A DNA stretch of 36,408 nucleotides from Actinomycetales bacterium (GCA_012515595.1 JAAYYA010000410.1:1-36408); one strand, 5' to 3'. Shown: positions 9,139 through 17,432, counted from the stretch's first letter. The notes: generated by a model from the sequence alone, not told the origin. Translations and numbers: made by a program.

Positions 9139-11255
9139 GGCGCCCAGTCCGGATCGGTGATCTCGGCGGTCTGCTCGAACCCGTCGGTGAGACCGTCCCC
9201 GTCCGAGTCCGCGAGCAGCGGGTTGCTGCCGGTCGCGACCTCCCAGGCGTCGGAGAGCCCGTCGCCGTCGGTGTCGGCCGAGGTGGGGTCCAGCCCGGTG
9301 CGGATCTCGAAGCTGTCGGAGAGCCCGTCGCCGTCGGTGTCGACGAACCCGTCGCGGATGTTCTCGGCGAACTCGCCCCGGCCCACGACCCCGGCGACCC
9401 CCGGCAGGGCGCCCGGGTCGGTCCCGTCCATCAGCTCCTGGGCGTCGGAGACGCCGTCGCCGTCGGTGTCCGCGCTGAGCGGGTCGGTCCGGGAGACCAT
9501 CGCCTCGTAGCCGTCGCTCAGGCCGTCACCGTCGGTGTCCGCCGACATCGGGTCGGTCCCGGCCAGCGCCTCGAAGGCGTCGGTCAGGCCGTCGCCGTCA
9601 GAGTCGCGGGACTGGTCGGGAGGCAGCCCCGCGTCGATGAGGTCGTAGCCCGTGCCTACCGGCTCCACCGGCTGCGGGACGGGTGGGGGGAAGGTCGGTG
9701 CGGTCGGGAGCCCGGCCGTGCCGGCGAGTCCGGGCACGACCCCGGCGTGGGTGAAGCGGTCCCCGGCGTCCATGACCGCCACGCCCGTGCCCGGCGTGGT
9801 CTCCACCGTGCGCCCGTCACCCAGGCTGATGGCCACGTGGGCGCCGGGGGGCCGCGGTCCGCCGGTGGGCTCGTAGGGGAAGTAGAACAGCAGGGCGCCC
9901 TTGGTGTGCAGCGCCTCCTCGACCGAGATCGTCGCGGACTGCGCCTTCAGGTCGAGGTACTGCCCCTGGGAGGTCCGCGGGATGTCCACGCCCACCTGCT
10001 CGGCGGCCCACTGGGTGAGCTTGGAGCAGTCGAACTGCTCCGGGTCCGGCCCCTCCGCGTCGGTCCCGAAGACGTACGGGTCGCCATACTGGTCCATCGC
10101 GGCGTCCACGAACCCGTCCACGGCACTGGTCGGAGCCGCACTGATCGGGGCTGCGCCGGCCGGAGCCCCGCCGGCCGGAGCCGCCCAGGCCGCCCCGCCG
10201 TTGCCGGACGGGGCTGCGGCCCCTGCGGGCGCGCCGCCCGGGTAGTAGGTCACGTGGACCACGTCCGGGCCGGTGCCCGTCTGCGTGGGCGGGGACGGCA
10301 GGATGACGCCGCCGGGCGGAACCCCCGGGGTCGGTATGCCGGGGGTCGGTATGCCGGGGGTCGGGAACCCGGGTGGCTGGGACCCGGGTGGCTGGAAGCC
10401 GGGGGCCGGTATGCCGGGCGCTCCCGTTGCGGGCGTCGGCGGCGCCGGTGCGTGGATGCCCTCACCGGCGTCCTGCTGCAGGGGGTCGGTGCCGTAGCGG
10501 AGCTCGGCCGCGTCGGTGAGCCCGTCGCCGTCGGTGTCCGCGCGGGTCGGGTCGGTGCCGTGGAGGTACTCCATCGAGTCCGAGAGCCCGTCACCGTCGG
10601 TGTCCACCGAGGTCGGGTCGCTGCGCAGCACGCCGACCTCGACGGCGTCGCTCAGGCCGTCGCCGTCGGTGTCCGCGACGGTTGGGTCCGAGCCGGCCGC
10701 CAGCTCCAGGGCGTCGATGAGGCCGTCACCGTCGGTGTCGGTCTGCCGGGCACCGGTCATCCAGGCCGTCGCCGCGTCCTGCTGAGCGTGCTGCACAGGC
10801 TGGCCGCGCTGGGCGAAGTACCCCGAGGTCATCACCGGCTCCGGCGCGGGGCCGGTGGGCGCCGGGGCGTCGTAGCCGGACACCCCGGACCAGTCGCCGG
10901 GCACCCCGACAGCCGCCTCCACGTCGTCCAGGTAGGTGCGGTAGTCGCGGGCGGTCCCCCGGTTGATGTCGTGGGTGGTGGTCCACGGACGCAGGTCGAT
11001 CCCGCCACGGGAGATGTCATAGGCCGCCTGCGCGTTCACCCTGGGATCGGCGAGGTTGCCCCACTGGTTGGTGCGGACGTTGGGGTCGATGTTGACCTGC
11101 CACAGGCCCCGGGAGTCCTCACCCTGGTCGTTGACCGCGTCAACGCGACCCCCCGACTCGGCAAGCGCTATCGCCGTCCACGTCGCAGCCTGACTCGGTG
11201 TGAACCCTGCTTCCAACGCAACTTGGTAGATCTGTTCAATTGAATAGGTCGCCAT
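9135..11255 (-). CDS. Dual peptidoglycan-hydrolase-like protein with ten thrombospondin type 3 calcium repeats; candidate eCIS cargo
   Basis: 706 residues from ATG 11255, which has AAGGAG six bases upstream. A longer in-frame start at 11297 overlaps a likely -10 box and is rejected. Order: residues 1-115 lysozyme/SLT-like (catalytic-type Glu33 in ALAESGG, then GLWQVN); four repeats of the DTDGDGLxD type at 173-260; a Pro/Gly linker at 265-375 with [12 protein letters not shown]; an NlpC/P60-like domain at ~378-510 (Cys410 in [17 protein letters not shown], His473 in [11 protein letters not shown]); then six more repeats from 551 to 696. Each repeat carries the D-x-D-x-D-G calcium signature. 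No signal peptide or membrane segment is visible although its targets should be extracellular. The gene faces the injection-system genes and is coupled to the regulator. Export via the particle is a hypothesis; a non-classical or lytic release route is possible. It contains three GTATGCCG octamers. Confidence 0.85.
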   Translation of the reverse strand: MATYSIEQIYQVALEAGFTPSQAATWTAIALAESGGRVDAVNDQGEDSRGLWQVNIDPNVRTNQWGNLADPRVNAQAAYDISRGGIDLRPWTTTHDINRGTARDYRTYLDDVEAAVGVPGDWSGVSGYDAPAPTGPAPEPVMTSGYFAQRGQPVQHAQQDAATAWMTGARQTDTDGDGLIDALELAAGSDPTVADTDGDGLSDAVEVGVLRSDPTSVDTDGDGLSDSMEYLHGTDPTRADTDGDGLTDAAELRYGTDPLQQDAGEGIHAPAPPTPATGAPGIPAPGFQPPGSQPPGFPTPGIPTPGIPTPGVPPGGVILPSPPTQTGTGPDVVHVTYYPGGAPAGAAAPSGNGGAAWAAPAGGAPAGAAPISAAPTSAVDGFVDAAMDQYGDPYVFGTDAEGPDPEQFDCSKLTQWAAEQVGVDIPRTSQGQYLDLKAQSATISVEEALHTKGALLFYFPYEPTGGPRPPGAHVAISLGDGRTVETTPGTGVAVMDAGDRFTHAGVVPGLAGTAGLPTAPTFPPPVPQPVEPVGTGYDLIDAGLPPDQSRDSDGDGLTDAFEALAGTDPMSADTDGDGLSDGYEAMVSRTDPLSADTDGDGVSDAQELMDGTDPGALPGVAGVVGRGEFAENIRDGFVDTDGDGLSDSFEIRTGLDPTSADTDGDGLSDAWEVATGSNPLLADSDGDGLTDGFEQTAEITDPDWAP

Positions 11256-11295
11256 GGCATGCTCCTTGCCGCCCTTGGCCCCGGCGCTTACCTCC

Positions 11296-11301
11296 ATCTT
11301 A
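11296..11301 (-). promoter_or_regulatory. Probable -10 box of the TSP3/hydrolase-regulator unit
   Basis: TAAGAT on the minus strand, about 40 nt before ATG 11255, leaving a short leader with a good AAGGAG. No convincing -35 is seen. It supports the shorter start of the hydrolase gene. Confidence 0.4.
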
Positions 11302-11376
11302 GGGATTCCGCCTCCCCGCGGCTAGGGGGTCACGGCTCGCCCGCGCCTGACCGAGCTTGCGCGAGAACACGGCCCG

Positions 11377-12030
11377 TCACTGACGGCCGACGAAGCCGGA
11401 CTCGTAGGCCAGGACCACGACCTGCACGCGATCCCGGAGGGCGAGCTTGCCCAGGATGTGGCTGACGTGCGCCTTGACCGTGGTCTCCCCGAGGAACAGC
11501 TCGGCCCCGATCTCCGCGTTCGACAGACCCCGGGCGATGCCGGACACGACGTCCAGCTCGCGCTCGGTGAGGGACTCCAGCGCGGGTGGCACACCGTCGC
11601 TGGGGGGCGGGGTGCGCACATACGCCTCGACCAGCCGCCGCGTCACGGTCGGGGAGAACAGCAGCTCCCCCTCGTGGACGTCGCGGACGGCGCGGACGAT
11701 CTCCTCGGGCTGGGCCGACTTGAGCAGGAAGCCGGAGGCACCCGCCCGGAGCGCGCTGTAGAGGTACTCGTCGAGGTCGAACATCGTCAGCATCAGGGCC
11801 TTGGCCCGGACTCCCCCGGAGGCGATGCGGCGCACCCCCTCGATGCCGTCGACGGAGGGCATCTGGATGTCCATCAGCACGATGTCGGCATCCAGCACCT
11901 GCGCCATACGGGCCGCCTCCGCCCCGTCGGACGCCTCCCCGACGACGGTGAGGTCCTCCTCGGCCGACAGGACCGATCGCAGCCCGGCCCGCAACAGCGC
12001 CTGGTCGTCGGCGAGCACGATGCGGATCAC
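11377..12030 (-). CDS. NarL/FixJ-type response regulator
   Basis: 217 residues, ATG 12030. Residues 1-120 form a receiver domain with the acidic pair in LADDQ (8-9) and phospho-acceptor Asp54 (VLMDIQMPSVDG). Residues ~150-212 are a LuxR-type helix-turn-helix (LTERELDVVSGIARGLSNAE, then TTVKAHVSHILGKLALRDRV). It is the DNA-binding partner of the histidine kinase immediately upstream, with a 4-bp overlap (12027-12030) implying translational coupling. The stimulus and target genes cannot be read from sequence. Whether it controls the neighbouring hydrolase unit, whose promoter lies just downstream, is open. Confidence 0.95.
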   Translation of the reverse strand: MIRIVLADDQALLRAGLRSVLSAEEDLTVVGEASDGAEAARMAQVLDADIVLMDIQMPSVDGIEGVRRIASGGVRAKALMLTMFDLDEYLYSALRAGASGFLLKSAQPEEIVRAVRDVHEGELLFSPTVTRRLVEAYVRTPPPSDGVPPALESLTERELDVVSGIARGLSNAEIGAELFLGETTVKAHVSHILGKLALRDRVQVVVLAYESGFVGRQ

Positions 12031-13988
12031 GGCAGGACCACCGGTCGGGCCGTGGAGGAGGTGGGGTAGTCCGCCCGCAGCTCGTGGTGGTCGCCGTCCG
12101 AGCTGGTCGCGAGCTCCCCGCCGCGCTCGGTGATCAGCTCGCGCAGTCCGCGCAGCCCCAGGCCCAGTCCGACAGAGGTGGTCACGGGGACATCCTGCCC
12201 TGGGACACGACCGGCTGGCCCGTTGCCGACCGCCACCGTGACCCGTGTCGCGTCCACCACCACCTCCAGCGTCACCTCGCTCCCGGGTGCATGACGCATG
12301 GCATTGGCCAGGCCCTCCCGGACCACGCGCAGCAGCAGCGCGACGTCCTGCGGCGACGGGTCGGTGCGCACGTCGAGCATCGTGCTGACCTGCGCCCCTC
12401 CGCGGCGGGCGGTCGCCACGAGCGGCGCGACCGCCTCGGCCAGGTCGACCCGCCCGTCCGCCCCGGTCGCGGCCTCCGCGAGCATGCGGGGCGCCGGTGG
12501 CGCGGCCGACCTGATGCCCTGCAGTTCCGCGGCCGACTCACGCCCGATGTCGGCGATGGCGTCGAGGGCGGCGCGGGCCGCCCCTGGATCGCGGTCCCGG
12601 AGCACCCGGGCCGCGTTGGCCTGCATCATCATGGTGCCGACCGCGTGGCTCGCCGCGTCGTGCAGGTCGCGGGCCAGGCGCAGTCGCTCGCGGGCGACCG
12701 CGGCCTGCTCGGCTGCCTCGATCTCGGCCTGCCGGCTCAGGGCCCGGGTCCGGTGCTCGATCTCCACCGCGTGGTGACCAGCCCACACGGCCGCGGCACC
12801 GTAGGACAGGACGTGCACGCTGATCTGGATCCACAGGTAGTACTGCGTGTCGAGCCAGACGAGCGACCAGGTGGTGACGCTGAAGACGAGCCAGGCCAGC
12901 AGCGTCGACCGCGTCCCCGCCCGCCCGGCGGACCAGGACAGGGCGACCCCGACCACGTAGAGCCAGAACCCCTCCCGCCCCACGTCGGCGATGCCGGCGA
13001 GGGTGCCGACCAGCAGGATGACCGCAGCGGCCAGCAGAGCGCCCACGGTGAAGCGTGACCGCAGGAAGACGGTGACCGCCAGCGGCAGGATGACGACCAG
13101 GAGGAAGGGCATCGTGGGCAGGTCGGGCGGGTCGGCCATCCCCAGTGCCGACACCGCCCACGGGACGGTCACCACGTCGAGGAGGAGCAGTGCCACCGGC
13201 CAGCCGTCGCGGAGCACGCGGCGCCAGGACGGGACCCCGGCCTCCTCGGGCGAGCGGTCGGTCCCCGGCGTCGGGGATTCGTCCTCGTCACCGGTGTCCC
13301 GCTCCCGCAGCAGGACCAGGAGCTCACGCAGCCGCCGGGTCGCCCCCTCACCGAGGTCGTGGATCCTGGTGATGCCCTCCAGCCGCAGGGTCTCCCGGCT
13401 CACGGTCGCCGTCTCGGTCATCTCCTCGAGCGACCGACCGATCGCGCCGAACGCCGCAGCGGCCACCTCCTCGCGCTCGGTCGCCGCGGCGCGCTGCGCC
13501 CGCACCGACGGGTCCACCCGGGACAGTCGCTCGGCGTTGGCCACCGCCTGGCGACGGCGCCCGTCGCGCAGGCGCAGCTGCACCCCGAACCACCAGGGCA
13601 GGATCAGGAGCAGGCCCCCGAAGACGACGCTGTAGATCTCCCACTGAGCGGGCACCGCTGTCGTCACGAGCAGGAAGGGGATGGCCCAGACGCTCCATCG
13701 GGGCGAGCACAGGTACCCGACGACCACCAGGGTGATGAACACCGGGCCGAGGGGCACGGGGGTCTCCGGCCCGATCCCGAGCAGCCCCAGCAGGATGAGT
13801 CCGCCGGCCGTGAGCAGGACCCCGGGCAGCGGACGCTGGGTGGTGACCCAGGCGGCCAGCCCGAAGAGCAGAGCCAGCGCGAGGCAGTGCCACGGACGCG
13901 GCGGCCAGGCGACGGACAGCACGCCCCACACCCACACGTAGCTCGCGGCGGTCAACCACCACGAGGCACGGATCGGCAGGCTTTGCAT
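12027..13988 (-). CDS. NarL-family sensor histidine kinase with a degenerate duplicated membrane/DHp half
   Basis: 653 residues, ATG 13988. Two membrane blocks are visible (about residues 8-138 and 262-400), each with several hydrophobic helices. The second is followed by a HisKA_3-type dimerisation domain with His443 (LRLARDLHDAASHAVGTM) and a HATPase domain at ~515-642 (REGLANAMRHAP, then GLGLRGLRELITERGGEL). The first block is followed at 169-229 by a stretch of similar length and pattern (ATEREEVAAAAFGAIGRSLE, then IHDLGEGATRRLRELLVLLR) in which the His position is Phe180 and no ATPase domain follows. This looks like an ancient tandem fusion of two sensor kinases with the first half decayed or turned into an input module. 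It is co-transcribed with the response regulator. Confidence 0.92.
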   Translation of the reverse strand: MQSLPIRASWWLTAASYVWVWGVLSVAWPPRPWHCLALALLFGLAAWVTTQRPLPGVLLTAGGLILLGLLGIGPETPVPLGPVFITLVVVGYLCSPRWSVWAIPFLLVTTAVPAQWEIYSVVFGGLLLILPWWFGVQLRLRDGRRRQAVANAERLSRVDPSVRAQRAAATEREEVAAAAFGAIGRSLEEMTETATVSRETLRLEGITRIHDLGEGATRRLRELLVLLRERDTGDEDESPTPGTDRSPEEAGVPSWRRVLRDGWPVALLLLDVVTVPWAVSALGMADPPDLPTMPFLLVVILPLAVTVFLRSRFTVGALLAAAVILLVGTLAGIADVGREGFWLYVVGVALSWSAGRAGTRSTLLAWLVFSVTTWSLVWLDTQYYLWIQISVHVLSYGAAAVWAGHHAVEIEHRTRALSRQAEIEAAEQAAVARERLRLARDLHDAASHAVGTMMMQANAARVLRDRDPGAARAALDAIADIGRESAAELQGIRSAAPPAPRMLAEAATGADGRVDLAEAVAPLVATARRGGAQVSTMLDVRTDPSPQDVALLLRVVREGLANAMRHAPGSEVTLEVVVDATRVTVAVGNGPAGRVPGQDVPVTTSVGLGLGLRGLRELITERGGELATSSDGDHHELRADYPTSSTARPVVLP

Positions 13989-13995
13989 ACAGGGG

Positions 13996-14001
13996 AGCGT
14001 A
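13996..14001 (-). promoter_or_regulatory. -10 box of the kinase-regulator operon; leaderless start predicted
   Basis: TACGCT on the minus strand ends 7 nt before ATG 13988, so transcription should begin at or next to the start codon. No Shine-Dalgarno is seen. The -35 is not recognisable. Confidence 0.45.
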
Positions 14002-14111
14002 GGTGAGCCACGGGGCCGGGCGGCACCATCCTGGGTCGGTCCGGTGTCATCCCTGCGATGGTGACAGGACGTGCCCAGGGCGAGTCACGGCATACGAGAT
14101 GGTGGCCGTCG

Positions 14112-14127
14112 GGGACCCGGGGGTCCC
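14112..14127. promoter_or_regulatory. Perfect 7-bp inverted repeat upstream of the antiporter promoter
   Basis: GGGACCC (14112-14118) and GGGTCCC (14121-14127), separated by two bases, end 8 bp before the likely -10 at 14136. The position overlapping the -35 region fits a repressor operator. A GC-rich chance palindrome is possible. Confidence 0.35.
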
Positions 14128-14135
14128 TGCTTGAC

Positions 14136-14141
14136 TACAGT
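14136..14141 (+). promoter_or_regulatory. Probable -10 box of the NhaD-like antiporter gene
   Basis: TACAGT 29 nt before ATG 14171, giving a leader of about 22 nt that carries GGGAGGGG. The -35 is weak and overlaps an inverted repeat. Confidence 0.4.
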
Positions 14142-14170
14142 GGCGACACCGAGCCCGGACGGGAGGGGAC

Positions 14171-15574
14171 ATGGAAGTCCAGTGGTGGAGCGTCCTGCCG
14201 TTCGTCGCCATGCTCTGCACGATCGCGCTGGCCCCGCTCATCCCGGCGACCGCGCACTGGTGGGAGAAGCAGCGGGTCCAGCTCCTGGTCGCCCTCGTCC
14301 TGGGTCTGCCGGTCGCGCTGTGGTTCATCCTCGGCGGTGACACCAGCGCCGTGGTGCACGCCCTGTTCGAGTACGCCCAGTTCATCACGCTGCTGCTCGG
14401 CCTCTTCGTCGTCTCCGGGGGCATCTTCCTCAAGGGGGACATCGAGGCGACCCCCCGCAACAACACCCTGTTCCTGGCCTTCGGTGGTCTCATCGCCTCC
14501 TTCATCGGCACCACCGGCGCCGCGATGCTGCTCATCCGGCCCCTGCTGAACACCAACGCGGAGCGCAAGTTCCGGGTCCACACGGTCGTGTTCACGATCT
14601 TCGTCGTGGCCAACTGCGGCGGCCTGCTGACCCCGCTGGGAGACCCACCGCTCTTCCTCGGGATGCTGCGGGGCGTCCCGTTCACCTGGACCTTCACGCT
14701 CTTCCCGATGTGGCTGTTCGTGAACCTGCTGCTGCTGGTCACCTACTACGCGCTGGACCACCGGTACTACGCCCGGGAGCGCCCAGAGGACCTGACCCGG
14801 GACCGGGGCACGGTCACCAGGCTGGGTGTCAAGGGCAAGGTCAACTTCCTCTTCCTGGCCGTCATCGTCGGCGCGGTCGCCCTGGCCCCGTCCCTGGACC
14901 TGCACGCCATCGAGACCGGCACCGCCGGGCTGCTGGACTGGATCCCCTGGCGTGAGGTCATCATCCTGGGGGCGGCCGCCGCCTCCTACCTCACCGGCGA
15001 CAAGGTGGCCCGCTTCGAGGACAACGCCTTCACCTGGGGACCGATCCTGGAGGTGGCGGCGATCTTCATCGGCATCTTCCTGACGATGATCCCGGCGCTG
15101 AAGTACCTCTCCCAGCTGGCCCCGAGCCTCCCGCTCAACGAGGTCACCTTCTTCATCTTCACCGGCGGGCTCTCCTCGGTGCTGGACAACGCCCCGACCT
15201 ACGTGACTTTCTTCGAGATGGCCGCCACCCTCGGCGGGGAGCCGTCGGTCGGGGACACCGGCATCTACGAGCCCTACCTCGTCGCGATCAGCCTGGGTGC
15301 CGTCTTCTGCGGGGCGATCACCTACATCGGCAACGGCCCCAACTTCATGGTCAAGGCCGTCGCCGACAGCGCCGGCGTGACGATGCCCAGCTTCGGCGGC
15401 TACGTCGTGCAGGCCTTCGTCTACCTGGTGCCGACCCTGGTCGCGATGGTCCTGATCTTCATCGCGACGTCCACGTGGACCACCGTCGTCGGGATCGCCC
15501 TCGCCGCGGCCCTGCTCGTCCGGGCCCTGCTCACGGCCCGGACCCACCGCGCCGCCGCCGCCACGCCGGGCTGA
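14171..15574 (+). CDS. nhaD: NhaD-type sodium:proton antiporter (ion transporter superfamily)
   Basis: 467 residues, ATG 14171 with GGGAGGGG upstream. About eleven or twelve hydrophobic helices are visible. Family hallmarks are VANCGGLLTPLGDPPLFLGM in the middle and, near the C-terminus, SSVLDNAPTYVTFFEM and GAITYIGNGPNFMVKAVA, the paired unwound-helix motifs of the IT/ArsB-NhaD superfamily (COG1055). It should exchange cytoplasmic sodium (or lithium) for external protons at the membrane, supporting growth in salt or at alkaline pH. It is a single-gene unit ending in a hairpin shared with the convergent SDR gene. Substrate specificity within the superfamily (sodium versus other anions or ions) is inferred from the motifs, and the symbol is by similarity. 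Confidence 0.82.
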   Translation: MEVQWWSVLPFVAMLCTIALAPLIPATAHWWEKQRVQLLVALVLGLPVALWFILGGDTSAVVHALFEYAQFITLLLGLFVVSGGIFLKGDIEATPRNNTLFLAFGGLIASFIGTTGAAMLLIRPLLNTNAERKFRVHTVVFTIFVVANCGGLLTPLGDPPLFLGMLRGVPFTWTFTLFPMWLFVNLLLLVTYYALDHRYYARERPEDLTRDRGTVTRLGVKGKVNFLFLAVIVGAVALAPSLDLHAIETGTAGLLDWIPWREVIILGAAAASYLTGDKVARFEDNAFTWGPILEVAAIFIGIFLTMIPALKYLSQLAPSLPLNEVTFFIFTGGLSSVLDNAPTYVTFFEMAATLGGEPSVGDTGIYEPYLVAISLGAVFCGAITYIGNGPNFMVKAVADSAGVTMPSFGGYVVQAFVYLVPTLVAMVLIFIATSTWTTVVGIALAAALLVRALLTARTHRAAAATPG

Positions 15575-15576
15575 CC

Positions 15577-15613
15577 GGGCGCACGGCAGGACGCCGTATG
15601 CCGTCAGTCGCCC
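15577..15613. terminator. Bidirectional hairpin between convergent antiporter and SDR genes
   Basis: Stem arms GGGCG (15577-15581) plus ACGGCA (15583-15588) pair with TGCCGT (15599-15604) plus CGCCC (15609-15613), loop about 10 nt. There is no U-run, as usual in actinobacteria. A GTATGCCG octamer forms part of the right arm. Confidence 0.45.
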
Positions 15614-15629
15614 GGCCCTGCATCTCCCC

Positions 15630-16562
15630 TCAGCGCTGGGTGGCGGGGTCGGCCGTGGGGGCCAGGCCCTGCCGGGCCAGGTCGAAGGCCACCGAGTCGG
15701 CGACCGGGTGCGGGACGAGCCCGAACGTCTGCTGGGCCGCGGTGGAGTCCAGGATGAACGGTCGGGTGAACTGGTGCCGGGTCTCGCGCAGCTCGCGCAG
15801 GAAGGGGACGAAGACCCCCGCGACCCAGGCCACCGACCACGGGATCTCCCGCACCGCTGGCCGGGCCCCCAACTGTTCTGCGACCACGGTCGTCAGCTCA
15901 CGCAGCGTGAGCGGCTCGGCGCTGGGCACGTGCCAGGCACGGCCCCAGGCGCGCTCGTCCTGCGCACCGGTGGCCAGCAGGGCTGCCACGTCACGCACGT
16001 CGGTCCAGGTGTGCTTGACGTCCAGCGGCGCCGGCACCCACGCGGTCCGGCCCTTGGCCAGGGCCGGGGCCACCATCCCCACCAGCGAGTTGCCCCCGAG
16101 GTAGTCGCTGCCCCGCACCTCGAAGGCCCGCACCCGCTCCGCCTCGTGCGCCGCGAGGGCGTCGGCCCACATCGCGGCGCGCACCCGGCCCTTGTTCCCG
16201 GTGGCTGCCAGCGGCGTCGCCTCGGTCATCGGGGCGCTCACCTCGCCGTAGCCGTAGAGGTTGCCGGTCGTGGCCAGGACCGCGCCATGCCGCTCGGCCG
16301 CCCGCAGCAACGCGTCGGCCACCGGGGGCCAGTCAGTGGCCCAGCGGTGGTACGGCGGGTTGACGCAGTTGTAGATCGCCTCGGCGCCCACGGTGACGGC
16401 GAGCACGCGGTCGGCGTCCGACGCGTCAGCGACGACTGCCTCGGCTCCCTCGACCGCCGACCCGCTGCGGGTGACCACCCGGACGCTCTCGCCTCGGTCC
16501 AGCAGGGTCCGTGCGAGAGCGCTGCCCACCGGCCCGGCCCCGAAGATGACGTGCTTTCCCAT
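15630..16562 (-). CDS. NAD(P)-dependent epimerase/dehydratase-like extended SDR
   Basis: 310 residues, ATG 16562 with GGAGG upstream. The N-terminal Rossmann motif G8-x-G10-x-x-G13 (VIFGAGPVGSALARTLLDRG) binds the dinucleotide. YNCVNPPYHRW, TGNLYGYGEVS (Tyr of the active-site region) and GNKGRVRAAMWADAL follow, as in atypical/extended SDR proteins often annotated as NAD-dependent epimerases or NAD(P)H-binding oxidoreductases. A C-terminal substrate domain (VKHTWTDVRDVAALLATGAQ) is present. The substrate cannot be predicted. It has its own promoter flanked by two copies of an 11-13 bp palindromic site, so it is probably an inducible single gene. The cognate repressor is not in the window. Confidence 0.85.
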   Translation of the reverse strand: MGKHVIFGAGPVGSALARTLLDRGESVRVVTRSGSAVEGAEAVVADASDADRVLAVTVGAEAIYNCVNPPYHRWATDWPPVADALLRAAERHGAVLATTGNLYGYGEVSAPMTEATPLAATGNKGRVRAAMWADALAAHEAERVRAFEVRGSDYLGGNSLVGMVAPALAKGRTAWVPAPLDVKHTWTDVRDVAALLATGAQDERAWGRAWHVPSAEPLTLRELTTVVAEQLGARPAVREIPWSVAWVAGVFVPFLRELRETRHQFTRPFILDSTAAQQTFGLVPHPVADSVAFDLARQGLAPTADPATQR

Positions 16563-16582
16563 GTCTCATTCCTCCACTCTGT

Positions 16583-16595
16583 GAGCACTGCTCTC
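16583..16595. promoter_or_regulatory. Operator 1 of the SDR gene (GAGCACTGCTCTC)
   Basis: GAGCA-C-TGCTC is a perfect palindrome with one central base, located just downstream of the -10 in transcript orientation. The second copy at 16631-16643 has one mismatch. TetR- or MarR-type repressors bind sites of this size. Confidence 0.6.
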
Positions 16596-16601
16596 TCATT
16601 G

Positions 16602-16630
16602 AGTATGACGAAGGGTCGCCTGAAATGCAA
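16602..16630 (-). promoter_or_regulatory. Promoter of the SDR gene (TTGCAT-17-CATACT)
   Basis: On the minus strand the -35 TTGCAT (16625-16630) and -10 CATACT (16602-16607) are exactly 17 bp apart. This is the best sigma-70-like promoter in the window. It is enclosed by the two operator copies. The leader is about 33 nt. Confidence 0.65.
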
Positions 16631-16643
16631 GAGCACCGCTCTC
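16631..16643. promoter_or_regulatory. Operator 2 of the SDR gene (GAGCACCGCTCTC)
   Basis: Same 13-mer as operator 1 with T to C at one position, abutting the -35 hexamer on its upstream side. The start-to-start distance is 48 bp. A dimeric repressor on both sites would block the promoter, which is inference. Confidence 0.55.
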
Positions 16644-16654
16644 GCTATCAATCG

Positions 16655-16775
16655 ACCGAGCGCGCCGGGTTGCGCCCCACAGCCCCACCGAGCGCGTCGA
16701 GTTGCGATCCTGATCAGTGCGCCCACCACGCCGTGCGCTCAGTCGCGGAAAATCCCGCAACACGGTGCGCTCGGT
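16655..16775. repeat. 32-bp-period repeat array A (two forward, two inverted units)
   Basis: Forward units begin ACCGAGCGC at 16655 and 16687 (32 bp apart). Inverted units end in GCGCTCAGT at 16743 and GCGCTCGGT at 16775 (32 bp apart). Each unit has a core close to ACCGAGCGCRYNGKGTTGCG and about 12 variable bases. It lies between the SDR promoter and the 3' end of the DUF5063 gene. The same family recurs at 33020 and 35871. Confidence 0.85.
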
Positions 16776-16816
16776 CGGGAGGGGAGGGCGGTCGGGTCAG
16801 GTCAGACGGGGTCGGA

Positions 16817-17404
16817 TCAGACCGGGTCGGGCTCCGCCTCGGCGTGGAGGGCCGCCATCTCCGCCTCCATGACCGTCTCCGCGTCAGCGTCGAGACGCAC
16901 GTGCGCCAGGAGGCTGTGCAGCACCCGGGTGGCGGCAGCGAGCCGCTCGCCCCAGGTCGACAGGTAGCTGAACTGCCACCACCAGAGGGCCTCCTGGCAC
17001 CGGCCGGCCTCGTAGTGGTGCAGCCCGTGGGCCAGGTCAGACGCGACCTGCGTCAGGTCGTCGGAGACCAGCCCCCGCACCACCTCGCCCGAGAGGACCG
17101 GGTCCTCCACCTCGACGTACTCGTCGACGCCGGCGAGCAGGTCGTGCAGGCCGTTGCGGACGCCCTCGAGGTTGGCGTCGGGACCCGTATCGGCCTCGAA
17201 CTGCTCATGGGGCACGACGTCGACCATGGCCCCCAGCCGGGCGCCGGCCGCGTGCAGCTGGGTGCTGGCCAGCAAGAGCAGCGGGAGCGCGGTGTCGGGC
17301 GCCCCGCCGGAGGCCAGCTCCCGGAGCGTGACGAGGTAGGTGCCGGCCTCGCGTGCCGTGTCCTCCGCGAGCTCGGTCAGCTGCCGGTCCATCGACTCAC
17401 CCAT
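16817..17404 (-). CDS. DUF5063 family protein
   Basis: 195 residues from ATG 17404, which follows GGGGAGG by 4 nt. A GTG at 17407 and an ATG six codons in are alternatives. The protein is acidic and largely helical, with no signal peptide or membrane segment. The tract HYEAGRCQEALWWWQFSYLS followed by TWGERLAAATRVLHSL is the recognisable core of DUF5063. Its position 28 bp behind recR is the usual actinobacterial arrangement, so it is co-transcribed with recR, but no biochemical role is known to me. The downstream flank carries repeat array A, which may serve as its transcript end. Confidence 0.85.
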   Translation of the reverse strand: MGESMDRQLTELAEDTAREAGTYLVTLRELASGGAPDTALPLLLLASTQLHAAGARLGAMVDVVPHEQFEADTGPDANLEGVRNGLHDLLAGVDEYVEVEDPVLSGEVVRGLVSDDLTQVASDLAHGLHHYEAGRCQEALWWWQFSYLSTWGERLAAATRVLHSLLAHVRLDADAETVMEAEMAALHAEAEPDPV

Positions 17405-17432
17405 CACGCCTCCCCTGTGCGCTGTCAGCGGG

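Noticed and set aside
11347-11366. Single degenerate unit of the 32-bp family (ACCGAGCTTGCGCGAGAA)
   Set aside because: Shares only the ends of the core with a six-base gap; may be chance.
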